From: Mycobacteroides immunogenum
GTDB lineage: Bacteria > Actinomycetota > Actinomycetes > Mycobacteriales > Mycobacteriaceae
DNA: 64,000 nt
Reading direction: 5' to 3'
NCBI RefSeq assembly: GCF_001605725.1
Contig: NZ_CP011530.1
Location: 3,224,001 to 3,288,000 of the forward strand
Of the stretch, positions 18,575 through 28,505 are shown piece by piece (positions within the stretch are counted from its first letter, which is position 1; the number at the start of each line of letters is the position of its first letter). The position numbers were made by a program, and so were the translations under genes. The notes below the pieces were generated by a model that had not been told where the DNA came from, did no database searches, and saw only the letters and a program-made list of their open reading frames with translations.

Positions 18575-21500
18575 ATGACGATCGACGCCGCCGCTGATAA
18601 CACCAAAGAAGCACGTCGTCAGCGGTTGGGAGACCGCGTCAGGCGCCTATTCACCGAGGACCCGCAGTTTCGTGCTGCCAAGCCCGACACCGCGGTCGAT
18701 GCCGCCGTTGCCGCGCCCGGTCTGCGGCTCGCGCAGGTGGTCGCCACGATCATGGACGGGTACAGCGACCGTCCGGCTCTAGGGCACCGGGTTCAGGAGC
18801 TGGTCACCGACGAGGCCGGCCACTCGCGACTGCGTCCGCTGCCCGAGTTCGAGACCGTCACCTACGGAGAGCTGTGGGGCATGGCGCGTGCACTGGCCTC
18901 TGCCTGGTATCACGATCCCCTCGCACCGGTGCGTGCGGGTGATTTTGTCGCGATGCTCGGTTTCACCAGCGTCGACTACACCGCGATCGACCTCGCGTGC
19001 ATCCATCTTGGCGCGGTAGCGGTTCCGCTGCAGACCAGCGCGCCGGCCTCCAACTGGACCGCGATTCTAGCCGAATCCGAACCCGCTGTACTGGCAGTGA
19101 GCGCCGAATTACTCGACGCCGCAATGGAATCGGTACTCGCGACGCCGTCGCTGCGGCATATCACCGTCTTCGACTACCACCCCGGTGTCGACGCGCAGCG
19201 CGAAAACCTCGAATCAGCACAGCGCCGAATCGCCGAAGCCGGCCTGCCCATTGCCATCGATGCGATGTCCCTGGTGGTGGGGCACGGGCGCGCCTTTCCG
19301 GATGCCCCGCTGTTCATTGCCGAGGAGGGCACCGACCCGCTGGCACTGGTCATCTACACCTCGGGAAGCACGGGCACCCCCAAGGGCGCCACCTATACCG
19401 AGAAGATGGTCGCCAAGCCCTGGCTGCGCGCCGACACACTGAGCTCCAAGGCCGAAATTCCACTGATCAACCTCAATTTCATGCCGATGAGCCACGTGAT
19501 GGGACGCGGCAGCCTCGTCACGGCGCTCGCCTGCGGCGGTTTGGCCTACTTCGCGGCATCCAGCGACATGTCCACGCTCTTCGAAGACATCACGCTGACC
19601 CGGCCGACGGTGGTGACCCTTGTGCCCCGCGTGTGCGACATGCTTTTTCAGCGGTACCGCAATGAGGTCGAGCGCCGTGCCGCCGTTGATCCGGCGGCCG
19701 ATCTACCCTCCCTCGATGATGAGGTCAAAACCGATATCCGTGAAAACCTTTTCGGTGGACGTGTTTTGACGATTGTGTGCGGCTCGGCCCCGCTCTCCGA
19801 GGAACTGGCCGCTTTCATCGAATCCTGCCTCGATGCCCGTATCACCGACGGCTACGGTTCCACCGAAGCCGGGGTCATTGTGCGCAACGGCCGCATCCAG
19901 CGCCCACCGGTCATCGACTACAAGCTGGTCGATGTGCCCGAGCTGGGCTACTTCTCCACGGACAAGCCACACCCGCGCGGCGAGCTGCTGGTGAAAGCGG
20001 AATCGGTATTCGGCGGCTATTTCAAGCGCCCCGACGTCACCGCCGATGTGTTCGATCCCGACGGGTACTACAAGACCGGAGACATCGTCGCCGAGCTGGA
20101 ACCCGACAAGATCCAGATCGTGGACCGACGGAACAATGTCATCAAGCTGTCCCAGGGCGAGTTCGTAGCCATCGCGAATCTGGAAGCCGAGTACGCCAAC
20201 AGCCCGCTGGTGCACCAGATTTGCGTCTACGGAAGCAGCGAGAGGTCCTATCTGCTGGCCGTGGTGGTACCGACCGCCGAGGCACATGAACAGAGCCGGG
20301 GCAACGGCGAGCTGCTCAAACGCCTGATCGCGGAGTCGCTTCAGCAGGTCGCCCGCGACGCCGCGTTGCAACCCTACGAGGTGCCGCGGGACTTCCTGGT
20401 CGAGACCGAACCATTCACAGCGGCCAACGGCTTACTGACTGGCATCGCCAAGCTGGCTCGTCCCAAGCTGCATGAGAAGTACAGCGCCCAGCTGGAACAG
20501 CTGTACACCGATATCGCCACCGCCCAGGCCCTAGAGCTGCAGGCCCTGCACTCTGCCGGGCATGAAGGCAAACCCGTCCTCGATACCGTGCAACGCGCGG
20601 TCACCGCACTCTTGGGCCTGTCCGCGGCAGAGGTGAGCCCGGACGCTCACTTCATCGATCTCGGCGGAGATTCACTGTCAGCCCTTGCCTTTTCGGATCT
20701 GCTGCGCGATATCTTCGCGGTCGAGATACCGGTCGGCGATATCGTCAGCGCCGCCAACGACCTGACTGCTATCGCACGCATCATCGAGCAGCACCGCGAC
20801 GCGGGGTCGGCAAGACCCACAGCGGAATCGGTGCATGGGACCGGGCATACCGAGATACGGGCCGCGGACCTGACGCTGGACAAGTTCATCCATGAGGCCA
20901 CCCTGCAGGCAGCCCGCACGCTCCCCCGCGCTGTGGGAATCCCCCAGACGGTGCTGCTCACCGGATCCAACGGCTACCTGGGCCGATTTCTGGCCCTGGA
21001 ATGGCTTGAGCGCCTGGACAAAACCGGCGGCAAGCTCGTCACTGTCATCCGCGGTAAGGACAGCGCCTCGGCGTACCGGCGTCTTGAGGAGGCCTTCGAC
21101 AGCGGTGATGCCGCACTGCTCTCGCACTTCCGCTCGCTGGCGGAAAAGCATCTGGAAGTGCTCGCCGGCGATATCGGAGACCCAAACCTGGGACTGGACG
21201 CCGAGACCTGGCAGCGCCTCGCCGACACCGTCGACGTCATCGTGCACCCGGCCGCCCTGGTCAACCACGTACTGCCCTACAACCAGCTCTTCGGGCCGAA
21301 TGTCGTGGGCACCGCCGAAATCATCAAACTGGCACTGACCACCACCATCAAGCCCATCACCTATCTTTCGACGGTTGCGGTGGCAATCTCGGTAGATCCC
21401 AAGGTGTTCGACGAGGATTCCGATATCCGCATCATCAGCGCGGTCCGGCCTATCGACGAGGGCTATGCCAACGGGTACGGCAACGCGAAATGGGCCGGCG

Positions 21501-22120
21501 AGGTACTGCTGCGCGAGGCACACGACCTGTGCGGGTTACCGGTCGCAGTCTTGCGCTCGGACATGATCCTGGCCCACAGCCACTACACCGGCCAGCTCAA
21601 CGTCCCCGACCAATTCACCCGCCTGATCCTCAGCCTCATCGCCACCGGAATCGCGCCCGGCTCGTTCTACCAAGCACAGGTCACTGGCGAGCGACCACTG
21701 GCCCACTATGACGGACTACCAGCCGATTTCACGGCATCGGCCATCACCGCCCTCGGTGCCATCGAAGGATTCCATACCTACGATTCGGTGAATCCGCATG
21801 CCGATGGGATCTCGCTGGACAACTTCGTCGACTGGCTCATCGACGCCGGATACCCCATCCAGCGCATCGCCAACTACAACGAATGGTTCAACCGCTTCGA
21901 CACCGCCATCCGCGGCCTACCCGAAAAACAAAAACAACACTCCCTGCTACCGCTGCTCCACGCGTATCGGTATCCGCAACACGCACACAACGGCGCCTTC
22001 CTGCCGGCGATCAGGTTCCGTGAGGGTGTCCAGTCCGCGCAGAACGCCGATATCCCACACCTCACACGGGATCTCATCGTCAAGTACGCAACCGACCTGA
22101 AACAGCTCGGCTTGTTGTAG
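18575..22120 (+). CDS. Carboxylic acid reductase (CAR), copy 2
   Basis: Tandem paralogue of the preceding gene, 1,181 residues, with the same three domains: [25 protein letters not shown] with Ser700 as the carrier serine, [10 protein letters not shown], and Tyr968/Lys972 in YGNAK. Divergence is greatest in the adenylation domain, which sets acid specificity, and lowest in the reductase domain. The pair may therefore accept different acids while sharing one reductase chemistry. All key residues are present, so both copies look functional. Confidence 0.94.
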   Translation: MTIDAAADNTKEARRQRLGDRVRRLFTEDPQFRAAKPDTAVDAAVAAPGLRLAQVVATIMDGYSDRPALGHRVQELVTDEAGHSRLRPLPEFETVTYGELWGMARALASAWYHDPLAPVRAGDFVAMLGFTSVDYTAIDLACIHLGAVAVPLQTSAPASNWTAILAESEPAVLAVSAELLDAAMESVLATPSLRHITVFDYHPGVDAQRENLESAQRRIAEAGLPIAIDAMSLVVGHGRAFPDAPLFIAEEGTDPLALVIYTSGSTGTPKGATYTEKMVAKPWLRADTLSSKAEIPLINLNFMPMSHVMGRGSLVTALACGGLAYFAASSDMSTLFEDITLTRPTVVTLVPRVCDMLFQRYRNEVERRAAVDPAADLPSLDDEVKTDIRENLFGGRVLTIVCGSAPLSEELAAFIESCLDARITDGYGSTEAGVIVRNGRIQRPPVIDYKLVDVPELGYFSTDKPHPRGELLVKAESVFGGYFKRPDVTADVFDPDGYYKTGDIVAELEPDKIQIVDRRNNVIKLSQGEFVAIANLEAEYANSPLVHQICVYGSSERSYLLAVVVPTAEAHEQSRGNGELLKRLIAESLQQVARDAALQPYEVPRDFLVETEPFTAANGLLTGIAKLARPKLHEKYSAQLEQLYTDIATAQALELQALHSAGHEGKPVLDTVQRAVTALLGLSAAEVSPDAHFIDLGGDSLSALAFSDLLRDIFAVEIPVGDIVSAANDLTAIARIIEQHRDAGSARPTAESVHGTGHTEIRAADLTLDKFIHEATLQAARTLPRAVGIPQTVLLTGSNGYLGRFLALEWLERLDKTGGKLVTVIRGKDSASAYRRLEEAFDSGDAALLSHFRSLAEKHLEVLAGDIGDPNLGLDAETWQRLADTVDVIVHPAALVNHVLPYNQLFGPNVVGTAEIIKLALTTTIKPITYLSTVAVAISVDPKVFDEDSDIRIISAVRPIDEGYANGYGNAKWAGEVLLREAHDLCGLPVAVLRSDMILAHSHYTGQLNVPDQFTRLILSLIATGIAPGSFYQAQVTGERPLAHYDGLPADFTASAITALGAIEGFHTYDSVNPHADGISLDNFVDWLIDAGYPIQRIANYNEWFNRFDTAIRGLPEKQKQHSLLPLLHAYRYPQHAHNGAFLPAIRFREGVQSAQNADIPHLTRDLIVKYATDLKQLGLL
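21116..21363 (+). repeat. Second copy of the 248-bp CAR tract
   Basis: Partner of 17499-17746; two single-base differences. Confidence 0.9.
21806..21957 (+). repeat. Second copy of the 152-bp CAR tract
   Basis: Partner of 18195-18346; one single-base difference, changing Asp to Ala in QRI(D/A)NYNEW. Confidence 0.9.
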
Positions 22121-22198
22121 CCGCGCGAATTTCTGTGCCCTGCTTTCAATTTCACGCCAATACCGAAGAAACCCCGGAAGCCGAACGGTCGGCGGTGT

Positions 22199-22204
22199 TA
22201 GTGT
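22199..22204 (+). promoter_or_regulatory. Candidate -10 box (TAGTGT), leaderless start
   Basis: TAGTGT lies seven bases before ATG 22212 with no ribosome site between. Confidence 0.5.
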
Positions 22205-22211
22205 CGCCGCC

Positions 22212-22712
22212 ATGGGACAGTGGTCACGCGACGAACTGCAGGGCATGTTCGACCATCACCTGCGGGTGGTCGACGAGATAGGCCCCAAGGGCGACTGGGC
22301 CAAATACGCGGATCTGTTCGCCGAGAACGGCACCTACATCGAACCGACCTACGGCACCTTCGAGGGCCGCGAGTCCATTCGCGAGTCCATGGTCAAGACC
22401 ATGTCAGAGTTCCCCGGCGCCGAGATGCCCCACTACTTCTCCAACTGGCATGTCGTGGACGAGGAACACGGCTGGGTCATCTGCGAACTGGTCAACCGAA
22501 TGAAGGACCCCGGCGACGGAAGCATCTGGGAAGCAACGAATATCAGCATCTTCCGCTACGCAGGCGACAACCAATGGGCGGGCGAGGAAGACGTGTACAA
22601 CCCGATGCAGTTCATGATCGCGATTCAGGGCTACGTCCAGCGCAGTGGCGAGCTGGGTTCACTCTCCCCGGCGGCGGAAACCTTCGGGAAAAATATGGGC
22701 TGGCTCAGCTGA
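22212..22712 (+). CDS. SnoaL/NTF2-like fold protein
   Basis: A 166-residue protein with the cone-shaped NTF2-like fold: helical N-terminus MFDHHLRVVDEIGPKGDWAKYADLFAENGTYIEPTYG, then FEGRESIRESM and strands around YFSNWHVVDEEHGWVICELVNRM. Proteins of this shape act as small-molecule isomerases, dehydratases or binding subunits; the sequence does not say which. It sits just after the CAR genes but seems to have its own promoter and converges on the amidohydrolase. Confidence 0.8.
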   Translation: MGQWSRDELQGMFDHHLRVVDEIGPKGDWAKYADLFAENGTYIEPTYGTFEGRESIRESMVKTMSEFPGAEMPHYFSNWHVVDEEHGWVICELVNRMKDPGDGSIWEATNISIFRYAGDNQWAGEEDVYNPMQFMIAIQGYVQRSGELGSLSPAAETFGKNMGWLS

Positions 22713-22722
22713 ACACTCCCGC

Positions 22723-24465
22723 CTAGCTCGTCGCCAGGAACCTGCCGGCCTTGAACGTGCTGCCAAAGCCTTCGACAAATGTGCCGTAGGAGTACACCCG
22801 CTGCCCACCGACCACGGTGGCCGCAATCGCCTGGTCGTTACGACACACCTGACGCGACACCCCGAACTCCTCCATGTATTGCTCGTGGTACTCCTCGAGC
22901 GAATCATCAAGTCCGGCAGGATCTATCACGGCGATGTCGGCAGTATCGCCGATACGTAACCGGCCCGCATCCAGTCCGTACCACTCGCCCAGCTCACCGG
23001 TGAGCCGGTGCACCGCTGCCTCCAGTGGCATGAACGGAGCACCCGCCTCACCGGCCTCCTTGACACGTTTGAGCAAACGTAGGCCCGCGTTGTAGAAGGA
23101 CATGTTCCGCAGGTGCGCGCCGGAATCGTTGTTACCCAGCTGGAAATGCGGGTACTTGATGGCCTCGTTGAGCACGTCGGTCCGGTCGTTCGCAATGGTG
23201 GTGTGCCATCGCACCTTTCCGGGATACTCCGAAACAAGGTCAAGAAACGCGTCCACCGGCTGCACGCCGCGGGCGTCGGCCACCTGACCGAAGGACTTGC
23301 CCACCACCGATTCGTCGGGGCAGCCGACGATTTCGGTGTCGTACATGTCCCGGTTCCAGGCCACCACCCCGTATTTCTGCGCCATCTCCTTGCGGAACCG
23401 CCGCCGATATCCTTCGTCCTTGATCAGATCGACCCGCTGCAGCTGATCCCGGATATCCAATGCCGCCGTACCCGAGGCGAACTCCTCGAAGATCACCAGG
23501 TCCATTCCGTCGGAGTACAGGTGGAACGGCACCGCCAGCAGCTGGAAATTGACCTGGGATCGCAGCAGCGGATTGAGTCCACCAGTGGCCGCTTTGAGAA
23601 GTTTGATCACCGAGCGGTTGCTCTTCAGGTCGAAGGCCGCCAACAACGTGGTCTTGAGCGACCGCCGCCATGGGCGGGCACCGCTGAGCAGGAAGTGCAT
23701 GATGGTCTCGGGCCGCTTCTCGACATCGAGATTCGACTGCACCACGGCACCACGCCGGCGCACCACGTCGTAGAGGGCACCGTATTCGCGCCAGGTGGCG
23801 TAGGTGGACGGCAGCTGACGGCCGGCAAAACGTGTGCCTTCGAGCTTGGAGAAACGCAGCCGGTCGGTGGACAGGCCCACAAACCCGGCGTCCAGGGCAT
23901 CGGTCACCATGGCACGCATCCGGGCAAGCTCCCCAGACGTGGGGCGCTCGGCATAGTCCGTCGCACGCGCCAGCCCCATCACCGCGGCGCGGATATCCGA
24001 GTGGCCGATCAGCGTTGCGACATTGGCACCCAACGGAAGTGACTCGATGAACCTGCGGTATCCACGCGGCCCGTCCCAGTCCTTGTGCTCCTTGAGCGCG
24101 GAGTGGACCGCATCCCACGGCAGCGCCTCAACCCGGGCGAAAAGGTCGGCGACATCCTCCGGATCGGCATACACCGCCGACATCGAGCAGTTGCCGTAGA
24201 TGACCGACGTGACGCCGTGGCGCACGGACTCCCCGAGCCCCGGGCTGACAAGCACCTCGGCGTCATAGTGGGTGTGCACATCGACCATGCCCGGGATGAC
24301 CCATTTGCCATCGGCGTCGATGATCTCGCCGGCGTCGGCAGCCGGTAGATCGGGTGCCATCGCCACCACCTTGCCACCGCGGATTCCGACATCCACGGCC
24401 CGGCCGGGCGCTCCCGTCCCATCGAACACCAGGCCGCCGCGCACCAGCAGGTCATATGTCGCCAT
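22723..24465 (-). CDS. N-acyl-D-amino-acid deacylase-like amidohydrolase
   Basis: A 580-residue metal-dependent hydrolase of the Amidohydrolase_3/D-aminoacylase group. The N-terminal beta-sandwich begins YDLLVRGGLVFDGTG. The barrel's metal-binding VDVHTHYDAE follows GKWVIPGMVD, then VIYGNCSMSAV. The late GDTADIAVIDPAGL is typical of the C-terminal sandwich. Similar mycobacterial proteins are annotated as D-amino-acid amidohydrolases, but substrates are mostly untested. The gene is alone on its strand; about 109 bases lie between its start and the ferredoxin gene end. Confidence 0.85.
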   Translation of the reverse strand: MATYDLLVRGGLVFDGTGAPGRAVDVGIRGGKVVAMAPDLPAADAGEIIDADGKWVIPGMVDVHTHYDAEVLVSPGLGESVRHGVTSVIYGNCSMSAVYADPEDVADLFARVEALPWDAVHSALKEHKDWDGPRGYRRFIESLPLGANVATLIGHSDIRAAVMGLARATDYAERPTSGELARMRAMVTDALDAGFVGLSTDRLRFSKLEGTRFAGRQLPSTYATWREYGALYDVVRRRGAVVQSNLDVEKRPETIMHFLLSGARPWRRSLKTTLLAAFDLKSNRSVIKLLKAATGGLNPLLRSQVNFQLLAVPFHLYSDGMDLVIFEEFASGTAALDIRDQLQRVDLIKDEGYRRRFRKEMAQKYGVVAWNRDMYDTEIVGCPDESVVGKSFGQVADARGVQPVDAFLDLVSEYPGKVRWHTTIANDRTDVLNEAIKYPHFQLGNNDSGAHLRNMSFYNAGLRLLKRVKEAGEAGAPFMPLEAAVHRLTGELGEWYGLDAGRLRIGDTADIAVIDPAGLDDSLEEYHEQYMEEFGVSRQVCRNDQAIAATVVGGQRVYSYGTFVEGFGSTFKAGRFLATS

Positions 24466-24574
24466 AGTCGATACACCTCATTCGATCAGCAGATAGCCAG
24501 CCTATCGCTGCTCGACCGGGCCTACCTGAAAGCCCCATCCGAGGCTTCCCCGGAGGCTTTCCGGGCCGACCGGG

Positions 24575-24895
24575 CTACCCGTCGAACACGATCTGCACCC
24601 GCTCCGATTCCGGCAGCGTCTGACAGGCCAGCGTGAAGCCGTCGGCCACCTCACTGTCGATGAGCGACTCGTTCATCAGCATGCGTGTCTGGCCCGCCCG
24701 CACCGAACAGATGCAGGTGGCACAGGCCGATTCCCGGCACACGTAGGGCGCGTCAATACCCGCGTCGAGCAGCACATCGAGCAGCTTCTTGCCCGGTGGC
24801 CAGTCCAGAACGTGTGTGCTGCCGTAAATTTCGACCTCCAGCACCGTGTTGCCGGTAGCCTCGCGGGCCGTGACTCGAATGGCCTCGGCCGTCAC
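24575..24895 (-). CDS. Plant-type [2Fe-2S] ferredoxin
   Basis: A 106-residue electron carrier. Cluster ligands are Cys53, Cys58, Cys61 and Cys91 (C-x4-C-x2-C-x29-C) in CRESACATC and LACQT. Its GTG start overlaps the stop of the upstream PF10118 gene (GTGA), so the two are translationally coupled and probably work together, the ferredoxin delivering electrons to the di-iron-like protein. No ferredoxin reductase gene is adjacent. Confidence 0.92.
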   Translation of the reverse strand: MTAEAIRVTAREATGNTVLEVEIYGSTHVLDWPPGKKLLDVLLDAGIDAPYVCRESACATCICSVRAGQTRMLMNESLIDSEVADGFTLACQTLPESERVQIVFDG

Positions 24896-25800
24896 TGTCC
24901 GACCGCGCGGCGTCCGGGCAGACGGTCATTGAGCTCACCGTCGGAACCGAACAGGATTGCCTGCCAGTCCTCGAGCAGCTCTTCGGTGTCGATGTCATCG
25001 GGGTGGAATCCCGGCCGCATGTATTCGGCGATATCGCGCATCAGACCCTTCACCAGTGGGCCGCGATACACATCGATGGTCTGCCGCAACACAGCCAACG
25101 GTTTCCAGCCGCTGGGGTCGGTCAGGATCGACGCCAACACCGCAAGGGTCATGAACGGCAGGGTGCCCGCCCAAATCAGCGACATGACGCCGATACGCAC
25201 CGATTCCGGGCCGCCCACCGACCGGTAGACATCGAAGGCGACCGACTTGTGTTCCATCTCCTCCATGGCATGCCAATTCAAGAGATGGTGAACCTCGTCG
25301 GACATGGGAATCTCCTGCAGCTCAGCGCTGGACAGCACCCGCTGGGCCAGGACTGCCGTGTAATGCTCCGCGGCTGCCGTCATCGCCAGGTGCGCGATCT
25401 TGGGCGCGCGCTTCTCCAGCGCGATGACCAAACGTTCGCGCCGGCTACCTTCCTCGAAATTCATGATCCGGACCAGGGGGTAGCCCATGCCGATGATCTT
25501 CTCGTTGAGCTTGCGGTGCTCTCGGCCGTGCATGGCCTCCTGACCGATGAAGCCGGCGACCCGCTTCTTCAGTACCGGGTCGGTGATCTGGTCGGCGTAG
25601 TTACGCACGGACCGGATGAACGACTCTTCGCCGGGAGGGAATGCTCCGGACAGGAGCGAGACCAGGTGACTGAAGACGATGTCGCCCTCAACGTAGTGCT
25701 TCTTCATGGGGGCCGGCTCACCGAACCGGAAATTCATCCGACGCACCTTGGGCAATGCGCGGGTCCCATCTCCCCGCCGCCTCTGCTCGACAACAGCCAT
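24892..25800 (-). CDS. PF10118-family protein (metal-dependent hydrolase in name) with a di-iron carboxylate motif
   Basis: A 302-residue protein annotated in databases as metal-dependent hydrolase. The sequence shows helices with Glu58/59, Glu88-x2-His91 (EAMHGREH), Glu145 (AAAEHY) and Glu181-x2-His184 (EEMEHK). That E / ExxH / E / ExxH layout belongs to ferritin-like di-iron proteins, which activate oxygen rather than hydrolyse. A hydrophobic segment (IGVMSLIWAGTLPFMTLAVLASIL) suggests membrane contact. It is coupled to a ferredoxin and divergent from a TetR gene. I infer a ferredoxin-fed oxygenase or desaturase, substrate unknown. Confidence 0.8.
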   Translation of the reverse strand: MAVVEQRRRGDGTRALPKVRRMNFRFGEPAPMKKHYVEGDIVFSHLVSLLSGAFPPGEESFIRSVRNYADQITDPVLKKRVAGFIGQEAMHGREHRKLNEKIIGMGYPLVRIMNFEEGSRRERLVIALEKRAPKIAHLAMTAAAEHYTAVLAQRVLSSAELQEIPMSDEVHHLLNWHAMEEMEHKSVAFDVYRSVGGPESVRIGVMSLIWAGTLPFMTLAVLASILTDPSGWKPLAVLRQTIDVYRGPLVKGLMRDIAEYMRPGFHPDDIDTEELLEDWQAILFGSDGELNDRLPGRRAVGQ

Positions 25801-25853
25801 GACGGAACTCCTTCCTGAGACATCTCCATTGACGTCTGACCTGGCGATTTATT

Positions 25854-25874
25854 AGTAGTACTCGCAGTACTACT
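25854..25874. promoter_or_regulatory. 21-bp operator: AGTAGTACT-CGC-AGTACTACT
   Basis: Perfect 9-bp inverted repeat around three bases in the divergent gap between the PF10118 gene and the TetR gene. Strong candidate for the TetR binding site controlling the PF10118-ferredoxin operon and perhaps its own gene. Confidence 0.75.
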
Positions 25875-25972
25875 GTTAGTATCCATACCGTGCGGCATGA
25901 GCACAATAGGCAGCGGGAGCGTGTCCCCCGAACCAGACAGCTAACGGCCAGGGACACGTACCATCAGTGGTG

Positions 25973-26710
25973 ATGAGAGGCGTGGAGAACGTGAGCACAG
26001 CGATCGCGTCGAAGTCGGCGCCGGTCGGCGCCAAGCGCCGCGACCGGCGCAAGGTTGCCCGCGAAGAATTGCTGGACGCCGCGTTCCGCGCCATCGACAG
26101 CCTGGGCGCCACCGTGAGCATGGACGACATCGCGCGGGAGGCCGGTGTCGCCAAACCGAAGTTGTACCGGTACTTCGAAGACAAGGCCGATCTGCACAGT
26201 GCCGTACTGGAACGGGTGCAGGACATGTTGTGGACCGCGTCCATGAACCGGATCAATCTGATGACCGATTCCGCGCGTGATCTGGTGCAGCATGGCGCCA
26301 ACGAGTACGCCCAAATGATTTCTGATCATCCAAATGTGTTGCGTTTCATCGTGCACGGACATTTCATCAACTCCACTGACGGCACCGAGCGATTGGTGGA
26401 AACCGCGCAACAGATGACCCATGACATCGCCGAGATCCTGTCGAATGCGATCGATGACGAGACCGTGGACATCGACGACGCCGATCTGGCGGTCAGCTCG
26501 GCGGCCGGCGCGATCGGTACCGCCACCGAATGGTTTTTGGGCCCCAACCAGTTACGTGCCGAGCCCATGCCCATCGAGAGGTTCGTGGAGTACCTGACCA
26601 CGGTGTTGTCGGGACTCGCCGCGTCTATCGCCGAATTCAACGACCTGACCCTCAATCCCGATCAACCACTGCACCTGGCATTCACCCGTACACCCGGTGA
26701 ACGCCCGTGA
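25973..26710 (+). CDS. TetR-family regulator
   Basis: A repressor of about 245 residues. The HTH lies in GATVSMDDIAREAGVAKPKLYRYFEDKADLHSAVLERV. The rest is a helical effector-binding domain of unknown ligand. Several starts are in frame (GTG 25967, ATG 25973, GTG 25982, GTG 25991); GGAGAA before 25991 makes that a serious alternative. A 21-bp palindrome lies ~100 bases upstream. Its stop overlaps the GTG of the ABC1 kinase, so the two are one transcript. Confidence 0.85.
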   Translation: MRGVENVSTAIASKSAPVGAKRRDRRKVAREELLDAAFRAIDSLGATVSMDDIAREAGVAKPKLYRYFEDKADLHSAVLERVQDMLWTASMNRINLMTDSARDLVQHGANEYAQMISDHPNVLRFIVHGHFINSTDGTERLVETAQQMTHDIAEILSNAIDDETVDIDDADLAVSSAAGAIGTATEWFLGPNQLRAEPMPIERFVEYLTTVLSGLAASIAEFNDLTLNPDQPLHLAFTRTPGERP

Positions 26711-28077
26711 GCGACCGAGTCCCCCTGGCGCGCATCAGCCGTGGCCGCGCACTGGGCAAGTTGGCGGCCGGGCAGGCCGTGCGCACCGCCGGCAGCCGGA
26801 TATCGATGATCGGACGATCGCAGCAAGCGCGCGAGCTACTCGCGGAACGCTCGACGCTACAAGCCGCCGATCAGCTCGTCACGGTGCTGGGCAGTCTCAA
26901 GGGATCGGCGATGAAGCTTGGCCAGCTGCTCTCGATGCTTGAAGTGGACATGGTCCCGGAGGCTCACCGCGAGCGATTCCGGCAGAAACTGGCCAAACTG
27001 CGCGATCAGGCCCCACGTGAACCATTCTCGGTGATGCGGCCCATCATCGAGTCCAACCTGGGCACACTGCCGAAGAACTTCCGCGACTTCGACGAGACCC
27101 CCGTCGCCGCCGCGTCCATCGGCCAGGTCTACCGCGCCGTCCTGCTCGATGGGCGCGAGGTCGCGGTCAAGGTGAAATACCCCGGAGTCGACGAAGCCGT
27201 CCGCGCCGACATGCAGAACCTGGCACTGTTCACTAAGTTTTGGCGCAAAGCGCTACCCACGCTGTCCAATTCGGCGTTCATGGACGAGATCTCCATGAAC
27301 CTGGAAAGCGAACTCGACTATCTCCGGGAAGCGCACACCCAACACGAGATCGCCGAACGCTACCGTGGGCATCCGTTCATCGTCATCCCCGATTGCATAC
27401 CGGAGCTGTGCACATCACAGATTCTGGTGACGGAATTCCTCGACGGTCAAGCATTTCCCTACATGCAGACACTTCCCGACGAAGAACGTAACCGTATCGG
27501 CGAGCTCATCTTCCGGTTTTACATCGGGTCGCTGTTCCAGGACAACGACTTCTGCGGAGACCCGCATCCGGGCAACATTCTGCGCACCCGCGACGGCATC
27601 CTCGGATTTGTGGACTTCGGGCTGTACAACCGCATGGACCCCGCACATGTGGAGTTCGAACGGCAGATCATGCGGGCCGCCACCGAGGACCGCGCCCAGG
27701 ACATGTACGACGCCATGGTCGTACGCGGAATCATCGATCCCGACGCCGGCGTCACCCCGCAAGACTGTCTGGAGTACTGCCATGCGGCGTCGGGATGGAA
27801 CCTCGTCGACGAGGAGATGACCATCACCCCGGAAATCGCCTCCAGCGCCATGATTCTCGCGGTCGACCCGCGTTCAAGTGAGTTCGCGGGTATGCGCCGC
27901 CAGAACCTGCCACCGGAGCACATCTTTTCCCGCCGCGCCGACTTCTACACCTTTGGCGTGTTGGGCCAGCTGAACGTCACCGGCAATTGGCATCGCATTG
28001 CCCGCGAATGGGTATTCGGCGAGCCGCCCGCCACCGAGGTCGGAGTCGCCATCGCGCGGTGGCGCGCTGCGCGCTAA
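26707..28077 (+). CDS. ABC1/UbiB-family atypical kinase
   Basis: A 456-residue protein with the marks of the UbiB/ADCK family. The N-terminal KxGQ motif is in GSAMKLGQLLSM. The Ala-rich loop is AAASIGQVYRA, the nucleotide-binding lysine is in VAVKVKYPG, and the ExD motif is in NLESELDYLREA. The catalytic CGDPHPGNIL and metal-binding FVDFGLYNR follow. Family members support quinone synthesis or lipid homeostasis, many as ATPases. Four-base overlap with the TetR gene. No C-terminal membrane helices are obvious. Confidence 0.92.
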   Translation: MSDRVPLARISRGRALGKLAAGQAVRTAGSRISMIGRSQQARELLAERSTLQAADQLVTVLGSLKGSAMKLGQLLSMLEVDMVPEAHRERFRQKLAKLRDQAPREPFSVMRPIIESNLGTLPKNFRDFDETPVAAASIGQVYRAVLLDGREVAVKVKYPGVDEAVRADMQNLALFTKFWRKALPTLSNSAFMDEISMNLESELDYLREAHTQHEIAERYRGHPFIVIPDCIPELCTSQILVTEFLDGQAFPYMQTLPDEERNRIGELIFRFYIGSLFQDNDFCGDPHPGNILRTRDGILGFVDFGLYNRMDPAHVEFERQIMRAATEDRAQDMYDAMVVRGIIDPDAGVTPQDCLEYCHAASGWNLVDEEMTITPEIASSAMILAVDPRSSEFAGMRRQNLPPEHIFSRRADFYTFGVLGQLNVTGNWHRIAREWVFGEPPATEVGVAIARWRAAR

Positions 28078-28505
28078 CGCAGCAGTCCGGTGAGGGCGCG
28101 GCCGAACATCCATTGCCCACCGGCCTTGGCCAATGGATCGAATATCCGCGGCACACCGCGCACACTCACGTCCTCTGTCCAGATCACCCGTGAGCCGGCG
28201 CCCTCCGCGTGCACCTCGATCTCGGCCCACCCCAGGACCAGCGTTCCCGTCTTCTGCAGACGGCAGCGGCCGGGCCGACCGTCGCGCGGCGGTTCCCATC
28301 GGGTGACCGTCATGGGGTCCTCAAACCCGATGCGCCCCAGCCTTGTTCGCCCCACGAATGTGGTACCCACGCCAGCAGGCGGCTCACTGGTAACGACAAC
28401 GGTGGTCAAGGGGATGTGCTCACTGTGCCGCGGCCAGTCGGTGATCCGCGTAAATGCCGCGTCGGCGGGCAGCGCGCTGCGGCGCTCTATTCTGAGAAGG
28501 GCCAT
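28074..28505 (-). CDS. SRPBCC (START-like) superfamily protein
   Basis: A 143-residue ligand-binding-fold protein: LRIERRSALPADAAFTRITDWPRHSEHIPLTTV followed by GTTFVGRTRLGRIGFEDPM and IWTEDVSV, the alternating strands of the helix-grip fold. It probably binds a lipid or polyketide-like molecule. Its start lies inside the end of the epimerase gene (19-base overlap), implying coupled expression. Converges on the kinase gene. Confidence 0.75.
   Translation of the reverse strand: MALLRIERRSALPADAAFTRITDWPRHSEHIPLTTVVVTSEPPAGVGTTFVGRTRLGRIGFEDPMTVTRWEPPRDGRPGRCRLQKTGTLVLGWAEIEVHAEGAGSRVIWTEDVSVRGVPRIFDPLAKAGGQWMFGRALTGLLR

Noticed and set aside
18195..21957. Tandem CAR genes as an assembly artefact
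   Set aside because: The copies differ throughout their adenylation domains and each has its own start and complete motifs, so they are two real genes.
24528..24561. GAAAGCC / GGCTTTC inverted repeat after the ferredoxin gene
   Set aside because: Seven-base arms with a 20-base loop and no T-run; too weak to call a terminator.
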